Assembly: GCF_030035675.1 (NCBI RefSeq)
Contig: NC_084487.1
Span: 28,562,474-28,626,473, forward strand
DNA length: 64,000 nucleotides
Direction: 5' to 3'
Source of the DNA: Rhineura floridana
Lineage: Eukaryota > Chordata > Lepidosauria > Squamata > Rhineuridae
The position numbers were made by a program, and so were the translations under genes. The stretch's first letter is position 1. Each line of letters starts with the position of its first letter. The notes beneath the pieces are model-generated. The model was not told the DNA's origin. It was given only the letters and a program-made list of their open reading frames with translations, and did not search any database. Shown in pieces: positions 1-12,096 of the stretch.

Positions 1-689
1 GCCAACACTGCAAAGTGTTTTGGTATCCTAGGCTCCATTGTGGTCAGGGGGCAGTGTGATTTGATTCTCCATTGATTTCAATGGAATTTTTTTAAATTAG
101 ACCACATCTTCTGCAGGCATGACATTAAGCTGTTGCTGGGAGCAGGAATGAGGTATGATGGAGCATGGGATACTGTCTAAGGCTGCAGTCCTAATCCCAC
201 TTGTCTGGGATAAACCCCATTTAATTTAATAGGACTTAGGTCTGAGTAGTCATGGTAAGGATTGCAGCTCTCCCCATCCAGCTCCCAGAGCCCCCTAAAT
301 TTTGGCCTCTATATCTGGATGGTTGTGCTTGCACCAATCTTATGCCCGCATAAGATTATGTCAACATAACCATGAGTATTGTGCTAGCACACATTCTATA
401 CCACCGTAAATCTGGTGCCACATTGGTGCAGATCCTGATGCCAGTATGTCTTCATAATCTGTTGAGAATTTAATTGGTATTCTCTAATGAAAGTATTGAG
501 TATAGGATTGTGCTGTAAGTAGACTACCAAAGATAGGGGAAAGCACTGGGGGTTGTTAAATGCATGGGAATTAGGACTGTGTACTGTTACCTGGCTAAGA
601 AGATGGCAGAGGAGAAGGAAGAGAACATTAATTTAAAATGAAAGAAATTAGATCAATTAGTCAAATCATCCCACACTTTTCCATTTTAG
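1..689. other. Intronic sequence
   Basis: Apart from the short repeat at 182-269 I recognise nothing here. The exon with the first half of the module-1 inactive domain is not in this stretch. Confidence 0.5.
182..269 (+). repeat. Short palindromic DNA-transposon-like repeat (MITE), full copy
   Basis: About 88 bp bounded by gctgcagtcctaat and aaggattgcagc, which are inverted ends, with a core resembling gggacttacttctgagtaga. A second full copy is at 61853-61949, and core fragments recur across the window. Confidence 0.55.
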
Positions 690-1136
690 GGGAAATTTCT
701 TCTGTCTGTTACTGGCCAAGGCATCCAGAGCTCAAAGAAGACCTTGAACAAGACCTCAAACAAGTTGACCTTTTGTTCTTAACAAGTCCTATAATTAGCA
801 GTGTTTTTGTGCCACTCATAGATCATATTGACAAATCCGACAAAAAGTCGGAAATTGCTCATAGAACACGACGTTTTAGATGCAGTAAGTGTAACCCTTG
901 TTATACTGAGGCTGTAAAGAAAGAAGACTGTGAAAAGAACTGTACTCTGCTTAATTTGCAAGATTGTGTAAAGTCTTGTAATAAGCAAATGGAGGATGCT
1001 TCAGAATATCTTGATATTTTATTACATTGTGTCCATGGAGAATTTGCTGGAACATTTGATGAAACATTTAATGAAATAGGCAAAGAGCAGCACATCCATG
1101 CACTACAGCTCTGTTTTCTTTTAGCAGCAAGATCTG
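690..1136 (+). CDS. CDADC1-like: Exon: linker between inactive and catalytic deaminase domains, module 1
   Basis: Acceptor tccattttag precedes position 690 and donor gtaagt follows 1136. The exon is in phase 1 at both ends. It begins GEISSVCYWPRHPE, which matches the end of the CDADC1 inactive domain (from memory, ISYWPADPE) and module 2 (KIYFWPNFE). It ends HALQLCFLLAARSG, matching HASQLCNLLAARSG in module 2. The middle is predicted helical and charged, with seven cysteines within about 33 residues (CSKCNPC, then DC, NC, DC, SC), a cluster absent from module 2. The exon carrying the first zinc motif of this inactive domain must lie upstream of the window. The ATG at 638 is intronic and is not a start. 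Confidence 0.78.
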
Positions 1137-1284
1137 GTAAGTGTGATGAGAACCTCCCTTTCTCCCTTTCTTTGTAGGCTGCTATACTTTAATATATATG
1201 TGCAAATGGTGATGCATAAAGAAAAGATCACAGGATTTAAATACAGATATGTTTGTAAAAGAAAAGTCATATAGGTGATTCTAT

Positions 1285-1925
1285 GGGCTTATCCACATGG
1301 GAGCCTAACTTCGTACTAAAGAAGCTGCTTTTACCATCGCAATAACTTTTCAAGGTCTGCATTTCTTGCTGAACGGTAGCTTCCAATCCACTGTTTTCCT
1401 TTCACACAAGTAGGCATTTCTCTGGAAAGGTTTAGTATTGCTGTTCCCTTGTGGCCCCGTCCCCAATTTTACATGTTTACTCCCTCCAGAGTATCGATAT
1501 TGCTGATGCAGAAGGGGAGGTTTTTTTTGTTTCTTGTCAATTGCACGCCTCTCCAGAGAGAGTTGGGGTGCAATTGACATAAAACTATATGAAACTGATT
1601 AGAGGGGGGAGTGAGTGAAAGGCAAAGTAGGCAGCGGCTACGGCAGCTTTTGTGGGCGGCAGAGAGGGAGCGGGTAATGGGGCATAAGAGAGTCCATCCA
1701 CTAAAAAAAAAAATCAAAGCAAAGTGCCACGATGGAGGAGTACAGCGAAGCTGAGACAGTTTTTCCTTTCCTTTTCACATTATAATTGGATTGGGTTGAT
1801 AACAGATTTAAAGAGGAAAACTGCATTATAGCTTCTGCTTGCCTGCAATGTCATGTGAACCATGCAAATTACAAAGGGATGCAAGTAGCACCAGACACAC
1901 ACTAAATCACCGTGTGGATGAGCCC
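1285..1925 (-). mobile_element. Non-autonomous DNA transposon, 641 bp, copy 1
   Basis: Termini are gggcttatccacatgg and its imperfect inverse (gtgtggatgagccc), flanked by a 3-bp duplication, tat at 1282-1284 and 1926-1928. The reverse complement matches a 640-bp copy at 49939-50578, including an internal block like gcatggttcacatg. No transposase frame is present. The 3-bp target duplication suggests PIF/Harbinger, but the family is not proven. Confidence 0.75.
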
Positions 1926-2694
1926 TATAGCGAAACATCCTGTGGAATAATGGTTGTACAAACAACACTACTGGGTTTTTTTTACATTGTCTTTAGAGGA
2001 TATTGCTGATGAAATGTAATGCCAGTCTTTTACTTATACCTTCTCTATATATACAGTTATAGAACAGCTGGGCTAGTTTTGCCCAGGTTTGGGGTTTGCC
2101 CAGTTTTGTGGGATGATTACATACCCACCAAACTGGGACGTTATTTCAGGAGAGATGAACTGGGGTTTTGGGGTGGGGATACTGTAACAGAACCCTTTAT
2201 CTTTTAGCCTTTTAAAAGCCGCTATCTGTGAGGCTGCTACTGATGGAGGGGGAGCTTCCTTCCCCCCTGTGTAACACTAAAGTTGCCACATCTGGCACAA
2301 AAGCTCTGGCTGTGGTAACTTTAATTTTAAACATTAAAAATGTTGGGAGAGAAGAAGCCATCCCCACAGGTGGTGTCTTTGAAAATGTTAAAAGAAAGAG
2401 GGGGCGGGATGAAACCATTCCTATGGACCCCACTCTCCTTAAACAAGATGGAGAACCTCGGCCTCATCCTCTCTGAAAATAACAAAGAATACTTCTGGCA
2501 AAATTGCGGGGGGGGGCAATTAATCTAAAAATGTAGTATTAATAAATGGATACTCAATAGTAAGAGTAGTAATGCCTAGAATGAATCAGATAGTTGTGTA
2601 ATTAGTGATTTAATATATAAGGATCATCTTAGAGATATGAAATAATTTAACTGTCTAGGCTAACATACGTATGTTAGCCTTTGGGTTACATGAC
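1926..2694. other. Intronic sequence
   Basis: Nothing recognised. The open frames here are short and have no family resemblance. Confidence 0.4.
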
Positions 2695-3140
2695 CAGATA
2701 TGAGTTTAGCAGGCCAGAAAGCTATGGACCAAATTTGACAGGAGGGTGGCCTTGCCCACCTGTCAATCACCTAACACCACAATGAGGCTCATGATATGGT
2801 TTTTTGAAACCTTGACAATCAGGTGATTATTAGGACTTAAAAGTGCCACACCTAGCTCTTTGCAACAGGTTCACAAAGAGCCCTACGCTGTGCTTTGAAG
2901 TCCTGATGAATAGCTGATTGATGATGTTTCAGAAGTCTGGCATGTGGGGCTTCTGAAGTGTTGCCAATCAGCTGATCTTCATCACTTCAGAAGCCGTGTG
3001 TCTAGCATTTCTAAAGCTCCAATGATATTCTGAAGCCACTGCACAGCTGATTGGGGGTGCTTCTGAAGCCACTTTTGGTCTTGGTCAGACATCTTTTTAC
3101 ATGTAGAAACCTGCTGTCATAAATGATGTCAGGTGATCGG
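2695..3140 (-). repeat. Dispersed interspersed repeat, related to 34035-34395
   Basis: It shares blocks such as gccacctgtcaatcacct and gatgtcaggtgat with the sequence at 34035-34395, which is in the opposite orientation. Both contain several gctgattg-type inverted short motifs. Probably an old DNA transposon; the ends are not defined. Confidence 0.45.
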
Positions 3141-3160
3141 CAAGTGGGAATAGCTCAGCC

Positions 3161-6100
3161 AAAATAACAACAATAAATTAGATTGTAGTTGCTTGTTACC
3201 TAAAGGTCTCCAAGCGACTTACAAATTACTAAAAACAAAAGTAGATATATCACACCATAAAAACAAAATAATAAAACAACCACCACCTCCATAGAGCTAA
3301 AGAAAGCTTTGGCAGGACACTAATATGAACAACATCGTCTCAGTCTATCAATGCCTGGGGGAGAGGGGAAGTCTTTACTTGGCACTGAAAAGATATCAAC
3401 AAAGGAACCAGGTGGACTCACTGGGGAGCACATTCCACAGATAGGATGCCACAACTGAAAAGGCCCTCTCCCTTGTCACCACCCTCTGAGCCTCCCTCGG
3501 GGAGGGGGACTTGGAGAAGGGTCTCAGAAGAAGATCTAAACGTCCAGATAGGTTCACTTCAGGAGAGGCGTTCCCAGAGCTTGGAAAAGTTACTTTTTTG
3601 AACTACAACTCCCATCAGCCCCAGCCAGCATGGCCACTGGATTGGGCTGATGGGAGTTGTAGTTCAAAAAAGTAACTTTTCCAAGCTCTGGACTCCAGAA
3701 CATATTGGGATCCTAAGCTATAAAGAGCTTTATAGCTCAAAAGCAGCACTTTGAATTGGGCTTGGAAGCATATAGGCAGCCAGTGTAATTGGAACAGAAT
3801 TGGTGTTGTATTATATGCGATCAAGAATCAGACAGCAACATTCTGCACGAATTGAAGCTTCTGAACTACTTCCAAAGGCAGCTCCATGTGAAGTGCATTT
3901 GTAGGAATCCAACCCTGAGGCTACCAGAGCATAGATTACTGTAGCCAGGTTATCGCTGTCCAGATAGAATCACATCTGGGCCACTACCTAAGCTGATAGA
4001 AGGCACTCTATCCCACTGAGGCCACCTGTGCCTCAAGCAACAGCAACAGATCCAGGAGAACCCCCAAACTATGAACCCACTCCTTCAGAGGTAGTGTGAC
4101 CCCATATAGAGCAAGCCGCACACCACTCAGCCAGTCAGAGGAACCACCCACCAACAGCATCTCAGTCTTGTCTGGATTAAGCTTCAGTTCATTGATCCTC
4201 ATCTAGTCTATTATCACTGATTCAGCACATCAACTGCCTCACCTGCAAGAGATAAAAAGGACAAATAGAGCTGCAGGACATCAGCATACTGATAATGACA
4301 CACTCCAAAACTCTGTATGACCCCACTGAGTAGTTTCTTGTAGATGTTCAACAACATGCAAGACAGAACCAACCCCTGCAGGACCCCATACTGGAGAACC
4401 CATGGAAGTCAGCAGAGTTCCACAGCAGTTGCAACAAATTAATCTGTTAAGACTATTGATAAAGGTGAGAAAGAAAGTTAAAGGTTTATTTACTTCTGAG
4501 AAGGAGGAGGAAAAGCAGCTCAAAAAACCAAAAAAAGTTACAAGAGAGTCAGTGAGAGGAACACAAGCATTATTCTTTCTGTGTAGCACCTCCCACTGGT
4601 TCAGGCAACTAATTACATGAGTTGTTGTTTCCCATTCCAACATCATGGAGCTGAACAATGCTCCTCAAGAACCTCTTTCTGGAGCTGGCAAAGTAGGAAC
4701 AGAACCACTGCAATGTTGTGCCCCCAACACCAAACTCAGACAGTCACCCCAAAAGGATATCATGGTCAATGGTATTGAAAGCCACTGAAAGATCAAGGAG
4801 GATCAACCGAGTCACACTCCCCCTGTCTCTCTCCGGACACAGGGCAACCAAGGCATCTTCTGTACCTAAACCAGGACTGAATCCCAGTTGAAATGCATCT
4901 AGAAAATCCTCTGACAGTATCTGGATCTGGTTGGCAACCACCCTCTCAAGAACCTTGCCCAGAAAGGGGAATTTACAACTGGTCTAAAATAATTAGGATC
5001 TTCTGGGTCCAGGGAAGACTTCTTCAGGCAGCCTAGGACCACTCCTTCTTGGAAAGAAGCATTAACTCCTCCCTGGCCCATCCAACTATCCCCTCTCTGC
5101 CAGATTTTATCAGCCATGAAGAGCAAGGGCCCAAGACACAAGAATGCAAACCTGACCAAGAACAATGTCCACATCCTCAGGCTGCTGCAACTAAAACTCA
5201 TCCAACAACATAAGTCAAGAAAGCACTCCAGACACTTCACCTGGATCATCAGCACCAACAATGGAGTCCAGATCCCAGTGAATGGATACAATTTTATCCT
5301 CAAAATGCTTAGCCAACATGTCACAGCTGGCTTTAGATGGCTCTACCACCTCTCTCGGGCCAGTATGTAATAAGCCCTTGGCCACTCTAAATAGCTCTGC
5401 CAGACAACAAGCTGAGGATATAATGGAGGCAGAGAAGTAAGTTTTCTTTGCTGCCTTCACTGCCACTGAATAGGTTTGAATGTGAGCACATACCAATGTT
5501 CAGTTACAGTGGTTCGGAGTTTTCCTCCACCTGCACTCAAGCCATCTCCCTTCTCGCTTCATTGCTCTTAGCTCCAGTGTATACCATGGAGCTCTCTGAG
5601 CTCTGACAGTTGGGAGAGGATGCTCAGATGCAATCATGTCAACCACATCTCTGTATTCCACAGATCAATCAGGGCTTCAACAGATCAGCCAGCTATGCCA
5701 ACTGGAAAACTCCCCAGAACCCTCAGAAAACCAATAGGATTCATTAGTCTCTGAAGGCAGACCATCTTAATAGGTCCCTCACTCATGTAGAGGGAAAAGG
5801 CCACTGTAAATCTAAAACCCACCAGGAGGTGAACTAACCATGACAGGGAACTGTTTTTATGCCCCACATCTTCAGGTCACCCTCTCCTTGCCCATCTGAG
5901 AAAACCAAATTCAGAGTGTGCCCTGCTGCATGTGTTGGCCAGATGACATGTTGGAACAGCTCCATGGTTGTCATGGAGACCATGAAGTCCTGAGCCGCCC
6001 CATACAGAACAGACTGGGCATGAGTGTTGATATCTCCCAAGAGTAACTGTCACAGGGGCCTCAACCCCATGTTTGAGACCGCATCCATCAGCCTGGGCAG

Positions 6101-6345
6101 GGAGACTGTTCGGCAGCAAGGAGTACAGTCCTAACATAAGATACAAACACTCCAGATTGGTACTCAGTTGTACAGAGAGTCTGGAGAGCAAGATGGAATT
6201 CCTATAGACCAAACACATATGGCCCTCAAGCCTACCTGGTGCTGAACCAAGTACCTGGGTGGGCACAACTGGGAGAGGCTAACTGCACCCTGCTCTCCAC
6301 CCAGGTCTCGGTTATATGGCCTGGCGGGCCAGAGGTTTCCCACCC
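3161..6345 (-). mobile_element. L2-clade LINE, old, 5'-truncated
   Basis: The 3' tail is at the left (aataacaacaataaa on the + strand). The minus strand encodes broken L2 reverse transcriptase pieces: MRINELKLNPDKTEMLLVGG at 4202-4143, then LLDLSVAFNTIDHDILLG near 4741-4800, then endonuclease pieces with GDINTHAQSVLYGAAQDF near 6040-5985. Several frameshifts and stops break it. The element stops inside the endonuclease (VTETW region). A 118-bp palindromic MITE sits in it at 3574-3691. Confidence 0.85.
3574..3691. repeat. Perfect palindromic MITE inserted in L2
   Basis: Two 47-bp arms (3574-3620 and 3645-3691) are exact reverse complements around a 24-bp loop. The outer end is ccagagcttgg. 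The inner part carries aactacaactcccatcagcc, a motif shared with the repeats at 16232 and 50865. No clear target-site duplication is visible. Confidence 0.85.
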
Positions 6346-7432
6346 CGGGTTACATGTAACCTGTTTTCAGGCAAAAACTGAATAGAAGGATAGCTAGACC
6401 TCATCTATAAAAAGTTTAAGGATATTACTATAAATGTCTAGTTTTATTCAATTTGATTAGATATTTAATTTGATGGGATAGGCAACCTGATCCGAAAGAC
6501 CCAGCTTCAGCTGACATAGTATTGTTGCAGCTAACTTGACATCTTCAGCTTAGTAAATGAGGCAGAACTATGTTGTCATGCTACTTACTTAAAAGCCACT
6601 GAAATAGTCTTATGTATATAAAACAGGTGGACATCATCAAATGGTCAATTATAGGAATCAAACTGATTATATAATTGGTAACAGAAGATGGACAAGTTCC
6701 ATACTTCCTGTAAAAACAAGACCAGGAGCAGACTGCAGTACAGATTAAAAATCAGAGTAAAGATAAAGAACAACAAAGCAACCATAATGCCAAAATACAG
6801 TTAAATAACATCCCAGAAGAGTATAAAGATCACATAAGATACAGATTTGAGGCTTTAAATTTAGTTGACAGAGAACCAGAAGAACTATAGATTGAAGTCA
6901 GAGACATTATCAGGGAAGAATGCAAAAAGACAATACCTCTAGTTAAAAAGAGAGAAAGACCTCAATGGATGACTGAAGAAATTCTTAAAATGGTTAAAGA
7001 GAGAAGGAAAGCAAAAGCAAAAGGAGATAGAAACATGGTCAGAACTCTAAATGCAACAATACAGTGACTAGTACATAGGGACAAAGAATTACTAGATAAA
7101 ATAAAAGAAAGATGGTAGCAATACACTGAAGAACTCTATAAAAGAGATGCAAGGATGACAAATTCATTCATGGAGGAACCGCATGATGAAGAACCAGACA
7201 TTTTAGAATGTGAGGTGGAAGCTGCTCTTAAAATACTTGGAAGAAACAAATCACCAGGAACAGATGGCATACCAATAGAGTTGCTAGAAGTTACTGAGAC
7301 TGAGTCTATCCAAATTTTGACAAAAAATTGTCAACAAATATGGAAAAGAAAACAATGGCCCACAGATTGGAAGCATTCAATATACATCCCAATTCCAAAC
7401 AAAGGGGATCCCAGCGAATGCAGTAATTATTG

Positions 7433-9559
7433 AACTATTTATTTATTTATTTATTTATTTAATTACATTTCTAGACCACCCTATAACAGAAAGCTCTCAG
7501 GGCGGTGTACAACAAATAAAATCACAATTAAAATATGAGCAAGTGTGAAAAATATAACATGATAAAAATCTGAAATAGAATTGCCATTGAGTTTATAAAT
7601 TAAAATCCATATTAGGTTTAAAATTAAATTTAAAATGTTTAAAAAGCCTGGGCGAAAAGGTAGGTTTTTACCTGGCGCCGAAAAGATAACAAAGAAGGCG
7701 CCAGGCGTATCTCGTCTGGGAGGGCATTCCATAGTTCGGGGGCCACCACCGAGAAGGCCCTAGATCTAGTTGTTGATCTCCGGGCCTCTTTATGAGTTGG
7801 GACCCGGAGAAGGGCCTTCGACGTCGAGCGTAGTGAACGGGTAGGTACATAGCGAGAGAGGCGTTCCACCAGGTATTGCGGTCCGATGCCGTTTAGGGCT
7901 TTATAGGTAAGAACCAACACTTTGAATCTGGCCCAGAAACATATCGGTAGCCAGTGCAGCTGCTCCAGGACAGGTGTTATATGGTCAAATTTCTTTGTCC
8001 CAGTGAGAACTCTGGCCGCAGCATTTTGCACTAGCTGAAGTTTCCGAACCGTCTTCACAGGTAGCCCCACGTAGAGTGCATTACAGTAGTCCAATCTAGA
8101 GGTTACCATAGCATGGATAACTGAGGCGAGATTCTCCCTGTCCAGATAGGGTCGTAGTTGGGCTACCAGCCAAAGCTGGTAGAATGCATTCCGTGCCACC
8201 GAGGCTACCTGAGCCTCAAGTGACAGGAGCGGGTCTAATAAGACCCCCAAACTACATACCTGCTCCTTTAGGGGGAGTGTAACCCCATCTAGGGCAGGTC
8301 GAACATCAACCATCTGGGCAGAGGGCCCTCCCACCAACAGCATCTCAGTCTTGTTAGGATTGAGTTTCAGTTTATTAGCTCTCATCCAGCCCATTATCGC
8401 GGCCAGGCAGCGGTCTAGTACATCAACAGCCTCACCTGACGAAGATGAAAAGGAGTAGTAGAGCTGCGTATCATCAGCATATTGCTGGAAACGCACTCCA
8501 AAACTCCTGATGACCTCACCCAGCGGCTTCATATAGATATTGAAAAGCATGGGGGACAGAACTGAACCCTGCGGGACTCCATATTGGAGTACCCAGGGAC
8601 TCGAGTAATGTTCCCCCAGCATCACCTTCTGGAGACGATTCCCGAGATAGGAGCAGAGCCACCGCCAAGCAGTGCCTCCCACTCCTAAATCCGTAAGTCG
8701 CTCCAGAAGGATACCATGGTCGATGGTATCAAACGCCGCTGAGAGATCAAGGAGAACCAACAGAGTTACCTCTGATGACCTCACCCGGCGGCTTCATATA
8801 GATATTGAAAAGCATGGGGGACAGAACTGAACCCTGCGGGACTCCATATTGGAGTACCCAGGGACTCGAGTAATGTTCCCCCAGCATCACCTTCTGGAGA
8901 CGATTCCCGAGATAGGAGCAGAGCCACCGCCAAGCAGTGCCTCCCACTCCTAAATCCGTAAGTTGCTCCAGAAGGATACCATGGTCGATGGTATCAAACG
9001 CCGCTGAGAGATCAAGGAGAACCAACAGAGTTACACTCCCTCTGTCTTTCTCCCAACAGAGGTCATCATACAGGGCGACCAAGGCTGTTTCTGTACCAAA
9101 CCCCGGCCGAAAGCCCGATTGAAATGGGTCCAGATAATCAGTTTCATCCAAGAGAGCCTGGAGTTGGCGAGCGACCACACGCTCTAGGACCTTGCCCAGG
9201 AATGGAACATTTGCTACCGGCCTATAGTTGTCCAAATTATCAGGGTCCAAGGAGGGTTTTTTTAGGAGCGGTCTCACCACCGCCTGTTTCAGGCAGGGTG
9301 GGACCACTCCCTCTCGTAAAGAGGCATTAATCACCTCCTTGGCCCAGCCGGCTGTTCCATTCCTGCTAGCTTAAATTAGCCATGAGGGGCAAGGATCCAG
9401 AGCAGAAGTGGTCGCCCGCACCTGTCCAAGCACCTTGTCCACATCCTCGAGCTGTACCAACTGAAACTCATCCAGTAAAACAGGACAAGACTGTGCTCTG
9501 GACACCTCATTAGGATCAACTGCTACAATAATGGAGTCAAGGTCCCGGCGGATGTTCAC
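7433..9559 (-). mobile_element. L2-clade LINE inserted in BovB, with internal 265-bp tandem duplication
   Basis: The (ttta)n tail is at the left end. The minus strand encodes RT with LLDLSAAFDTIDHGILLERL, GVPQGSVLSPMLFNIYMKPL, YADDTQLYYSFSSS and a C-terminal LHWLPI...WNALPDEIRLAP. Flanking tattg at 7428-7432 and 9560-9564 looks like the target-site duplication. The BovB frame resumes on the far side. Positions 8507-8771 and 8772-9036 are near-identical direct copies, which breaks the RT frame. Confidence 0.9.
8507..9036 (-). repeat. 265-bp tandem direct duplication inside L2
   Basis: Two adjacent copies are offset by exactly 265 bp, for example accaacagagttac at 8756 and again at 9021. I saw only about two differences between them (cagcgg/cggcgg and gtcgctcc/gttgctcc), so the duplication is recent or has been gene-converted. 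An assembly artefact is possible. Confidence 0.85.
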
Positions 9560-11157
9560 TATTGCCTAATATCCCATGCAAGTAAAGTAATGTTCAAGAT
9601 TCTACAACAAAGGTTCTTATCATATACGGAGAGAGAAATGCCAGACGTCCAAGCTGGATTTAGAAAAGGAAGAGGTACCAGAGATCATACCGCAAACATA
9701 CGTTGAATAATGGAACAGACCAAGGAATTTCAGAAGGAAATCACCCTATGCTTTATAGATTACAGTGAGGCTTTTGATTGTGTAGATCATGAAAAACTAT
9801 GGAATGCTTTAAAAGAAATGGGGGTGCCACAGCATCTGATTGGTCTGATGCACAACCTATATTCTGGACAAGAGGTTACTGTAAGGACAGAATATGAAGA
9901 AACTGATTGGTTCCCAATCGGAAAGGGTGTAAGACAGGGGTGTATTTTGTCACCCTATTGTTTAATCTATACACAGAACATATCAAACGGAAAGTGGGAT
10001 TGGAGCAAGATGAAGGAGGTGTGAATATTGGAGGGAGAAATATCAATAATTTAAGATATGCAGATGATACCATACTACTAGCAGAAACCAGTAACGATTT
10101 GAAACGAATGCTGATGAAAGTTAAAGAGGAAAGCACAAAGGCAGGACTACAGCTGAATGTAAAAAAAAAAACTATGTAATGACAACAGAAGATTTATGTA
10201 AAGTTCACAACAAGGACATTGAACTTGTCAAGGATTATCAATACCTCAGCACAGTCATTAACCAAAATGGAGACAATAGTCAAGAAATCAGAAGAAGGCT
10301 AGGACTGTAGACAGCAGCTATGAGAGAATTAGAAAAGGTCCTCAAATGCAAAGATGTATCACTGAACACTAAAGTCAGGATCATTCAGACCATGGTATTC
10401 CCAATCTCTATGTATGGATATGAAAGTCGGACAGTGAAAAAAGCAGATAAGAGAAAAAGCAATTCATTTGAAATGTGGTGTTGGAGGAGAGCTTTGCGCA
10501 TATCATGGACTGAAAAAGACAAATAATTGAGTATTAGAACAAATTAAACCAGAACTATCATTAAAAGTTAAAATGATGAAACTGAGGTTATCATACTCCG
10601 GACACATCTTGAGAAAAGACACTAGAAAAGACAATAATGCTGGGAAAACGAAAGGGAGTAGAAAAAGAGGAAGACCAAACAAGAGACAGATTGATTTCCT
10701 AAAGGAAGCCACAGACCTGAACTTACAAGATCTGAACAGGGTGGTTTATGCTATTGGAGGTTGCTGATTCATAGGATTGCCATAAGTTGTAATCAACTTG
10801 AAGGTACATAACGACAACAACAATATAAAAAACGTGTGGGTTCTATAGTTGCCTTTGTCTTCTTTAGAATGGGACTGTTTCTGGGTCTTCTCCTAGTTTC
10901 CCTGCTCCAGACCTCCCTACTAATGGACTGCAAGATTTGGGGTGGGGAGAAGCATGGGCTGGGGGTGTCTGAACATAGCTCTGCAGCAGAGAATCAAGAG
11001 TGCTTTATGTTTTCAATGTTAACTCTTATGCTTAAGCCTATGAACTGTCATACCAGTGCAGAAAGTCATAGAAGCAAGCCATAAATCTTGCACCACCTCA
11101 GCAAGTTCAATTTTTAAAAACCATTCATTAATAAACAATTTTCTGTTTTTTTTAAAG

Positions 11158-11225
11158 ATGATCCAGATAAAGGAGTAGGGTGTCTATTGTATGATAAAAA
11201 TGGATGTAATAAACCCGGATATTTT
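11158..11225 (+). CDS. CDADC1-like: Exon: first strands of the module-1 catalytic deaminase domain
   Basis: Acceptor ttttttttaaag, donor gtaagt. Phase 1 in, phase 0 out. It encodes DDPDKGVGCLLYDKNGCN and KPGYF, which fits the first beta-hairpin of a dCMP-deaminase fold (a GVGCLLYDKNG strand-turn). It joins directly to the AARSG end of the previous exon. The module-2 counterpart at 38804 has the same phases and reads DTYNKGEGTVIYKENSI. Confidence 0.72.
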
Positions 11226-11971
11226 GTAAGTATTAAAACTACTTTAAAAATCTGTATCTTTAGTCACCTAAGCCATTTCATAGGAGTGTAGATCCTGGGT
11301 GCAGCTTTATTTATAGGCAGATCATTAATATAACAGTCTTTGACAATAATTTATTACAAAATTATTAATATGACATTCTCATTCATTCTGTGAGATTTAC
11401 ATGTGTGTATCTATGCACAGGATTTTAACTAAATGGTGATGCATTGACACAATATTCTGCATGGTTCAGAAGTCACTTTGTCTCCTTGTCAACCATGGTT
11501 TGGGAATTGGGAGTACTTTGTGGGCATTCCCACTCCTCTCTTCCTCCATTAACTATGTGAATTCCCCCTTCTCTAATTAGCTGTGTTCAACATTATGTCT
11601 GAACTAGCATACCGTAAGTATAGCTATTGCTAATCAAAGCTACTTTTTAAATTGGATATTGAAAGCAGCATCTATCTCTGGATTAAAAGATAACCATGGA
11701 TGTTTCTGCTGGTTCAGTTGTAACACTGAACCATGGATAACATTACAAGGGAAGGCATGGAGGAAAGAGTATAAGAGCCCAGAAGACTGAGGAGTCTGCA
11801 AGTCTTTGATCACCATCCTTGGATACACAAGGATACCCAACATCACTAAGATCATTGTTACTCAGATAATGGTTGATAGACAGGCTAATTGCAAATATAT
11901 TTTAATTGTTATTTTTCTTCATTATTTATTATTGTACAATTTTCCGCTATGTTCTCTTTTTCTTTTTCTAG
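11226..11971. other. Intron, nothing recognised
   Basis: No repeat family, ORF of interest or conserved element seen between the two exons. Confidence 0.4.
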
Positions 11972-12096
11972 TTTGGAGCAGGTTATAATGGATATCCTAT
12001 AGGTGCTTTGTATGGAAACCTGCCTCGATGTGGTAGAGGAGACTTACCAAAAAAGGAAGCCCTTGTCCATGCTGAACAAAATGCTCTTCTATTCAG
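11972..12096 (+). CDS. CDADC1-like: Exon: catalytic core with HAEQNA zinc motif, module 1
   Basis: Acceptor with a long pyrimidine tract (tctttttctag), donor cag|gtcact. Phase 0 in, phase 2 out. It encodes FGAGYNGYPIGALYGNLPR, then a short basic and Gly-rich loop, then ALVHAEQNALLFR. GYNGYP is the dCMP-deaminase substrate-loop motif. In HAEQNA the histidine is a zinc ligand and the glutamate the proton shuttle; the same motif occurs in CDADC1. All catalytic residues in this exon are intact, so this domain should be active. Module-2 counterpart: 42971-43092. Confidence 0.9.

Larger units (their letters stand above)
6625..10828 (+). mobile_element. BovB LINE (RTE clade), interrupted at 7433-9559
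   Basis: The left part (6625-7432) encodes the end of the endonuclease and the start of the RT: SPGTDGIPIELLEVTETESI and WPTDWKHSIYIPIPNKGDPS. The right part (9560-10828) encodes DYSEAFDCVDHEKLWNALKE, GKGVRQGCILSP, NNLRYADDTILLAE and the C-terminal GHILRKDTRKDN region. These match BovB RT in order. The 3' end has the BovB tail (attgccataagttgtaatc) and an aac-rich end. Stops and frameshifts show it is dead. An L2 splits it. Confidence 0.88.

Noticed and set aside
638-689. Start codon at 638 as the start of a gene
   Set aside because: The sequence up to 689 is intron ending in a good acceptor, and the phase of the exon requires an upstream exon.
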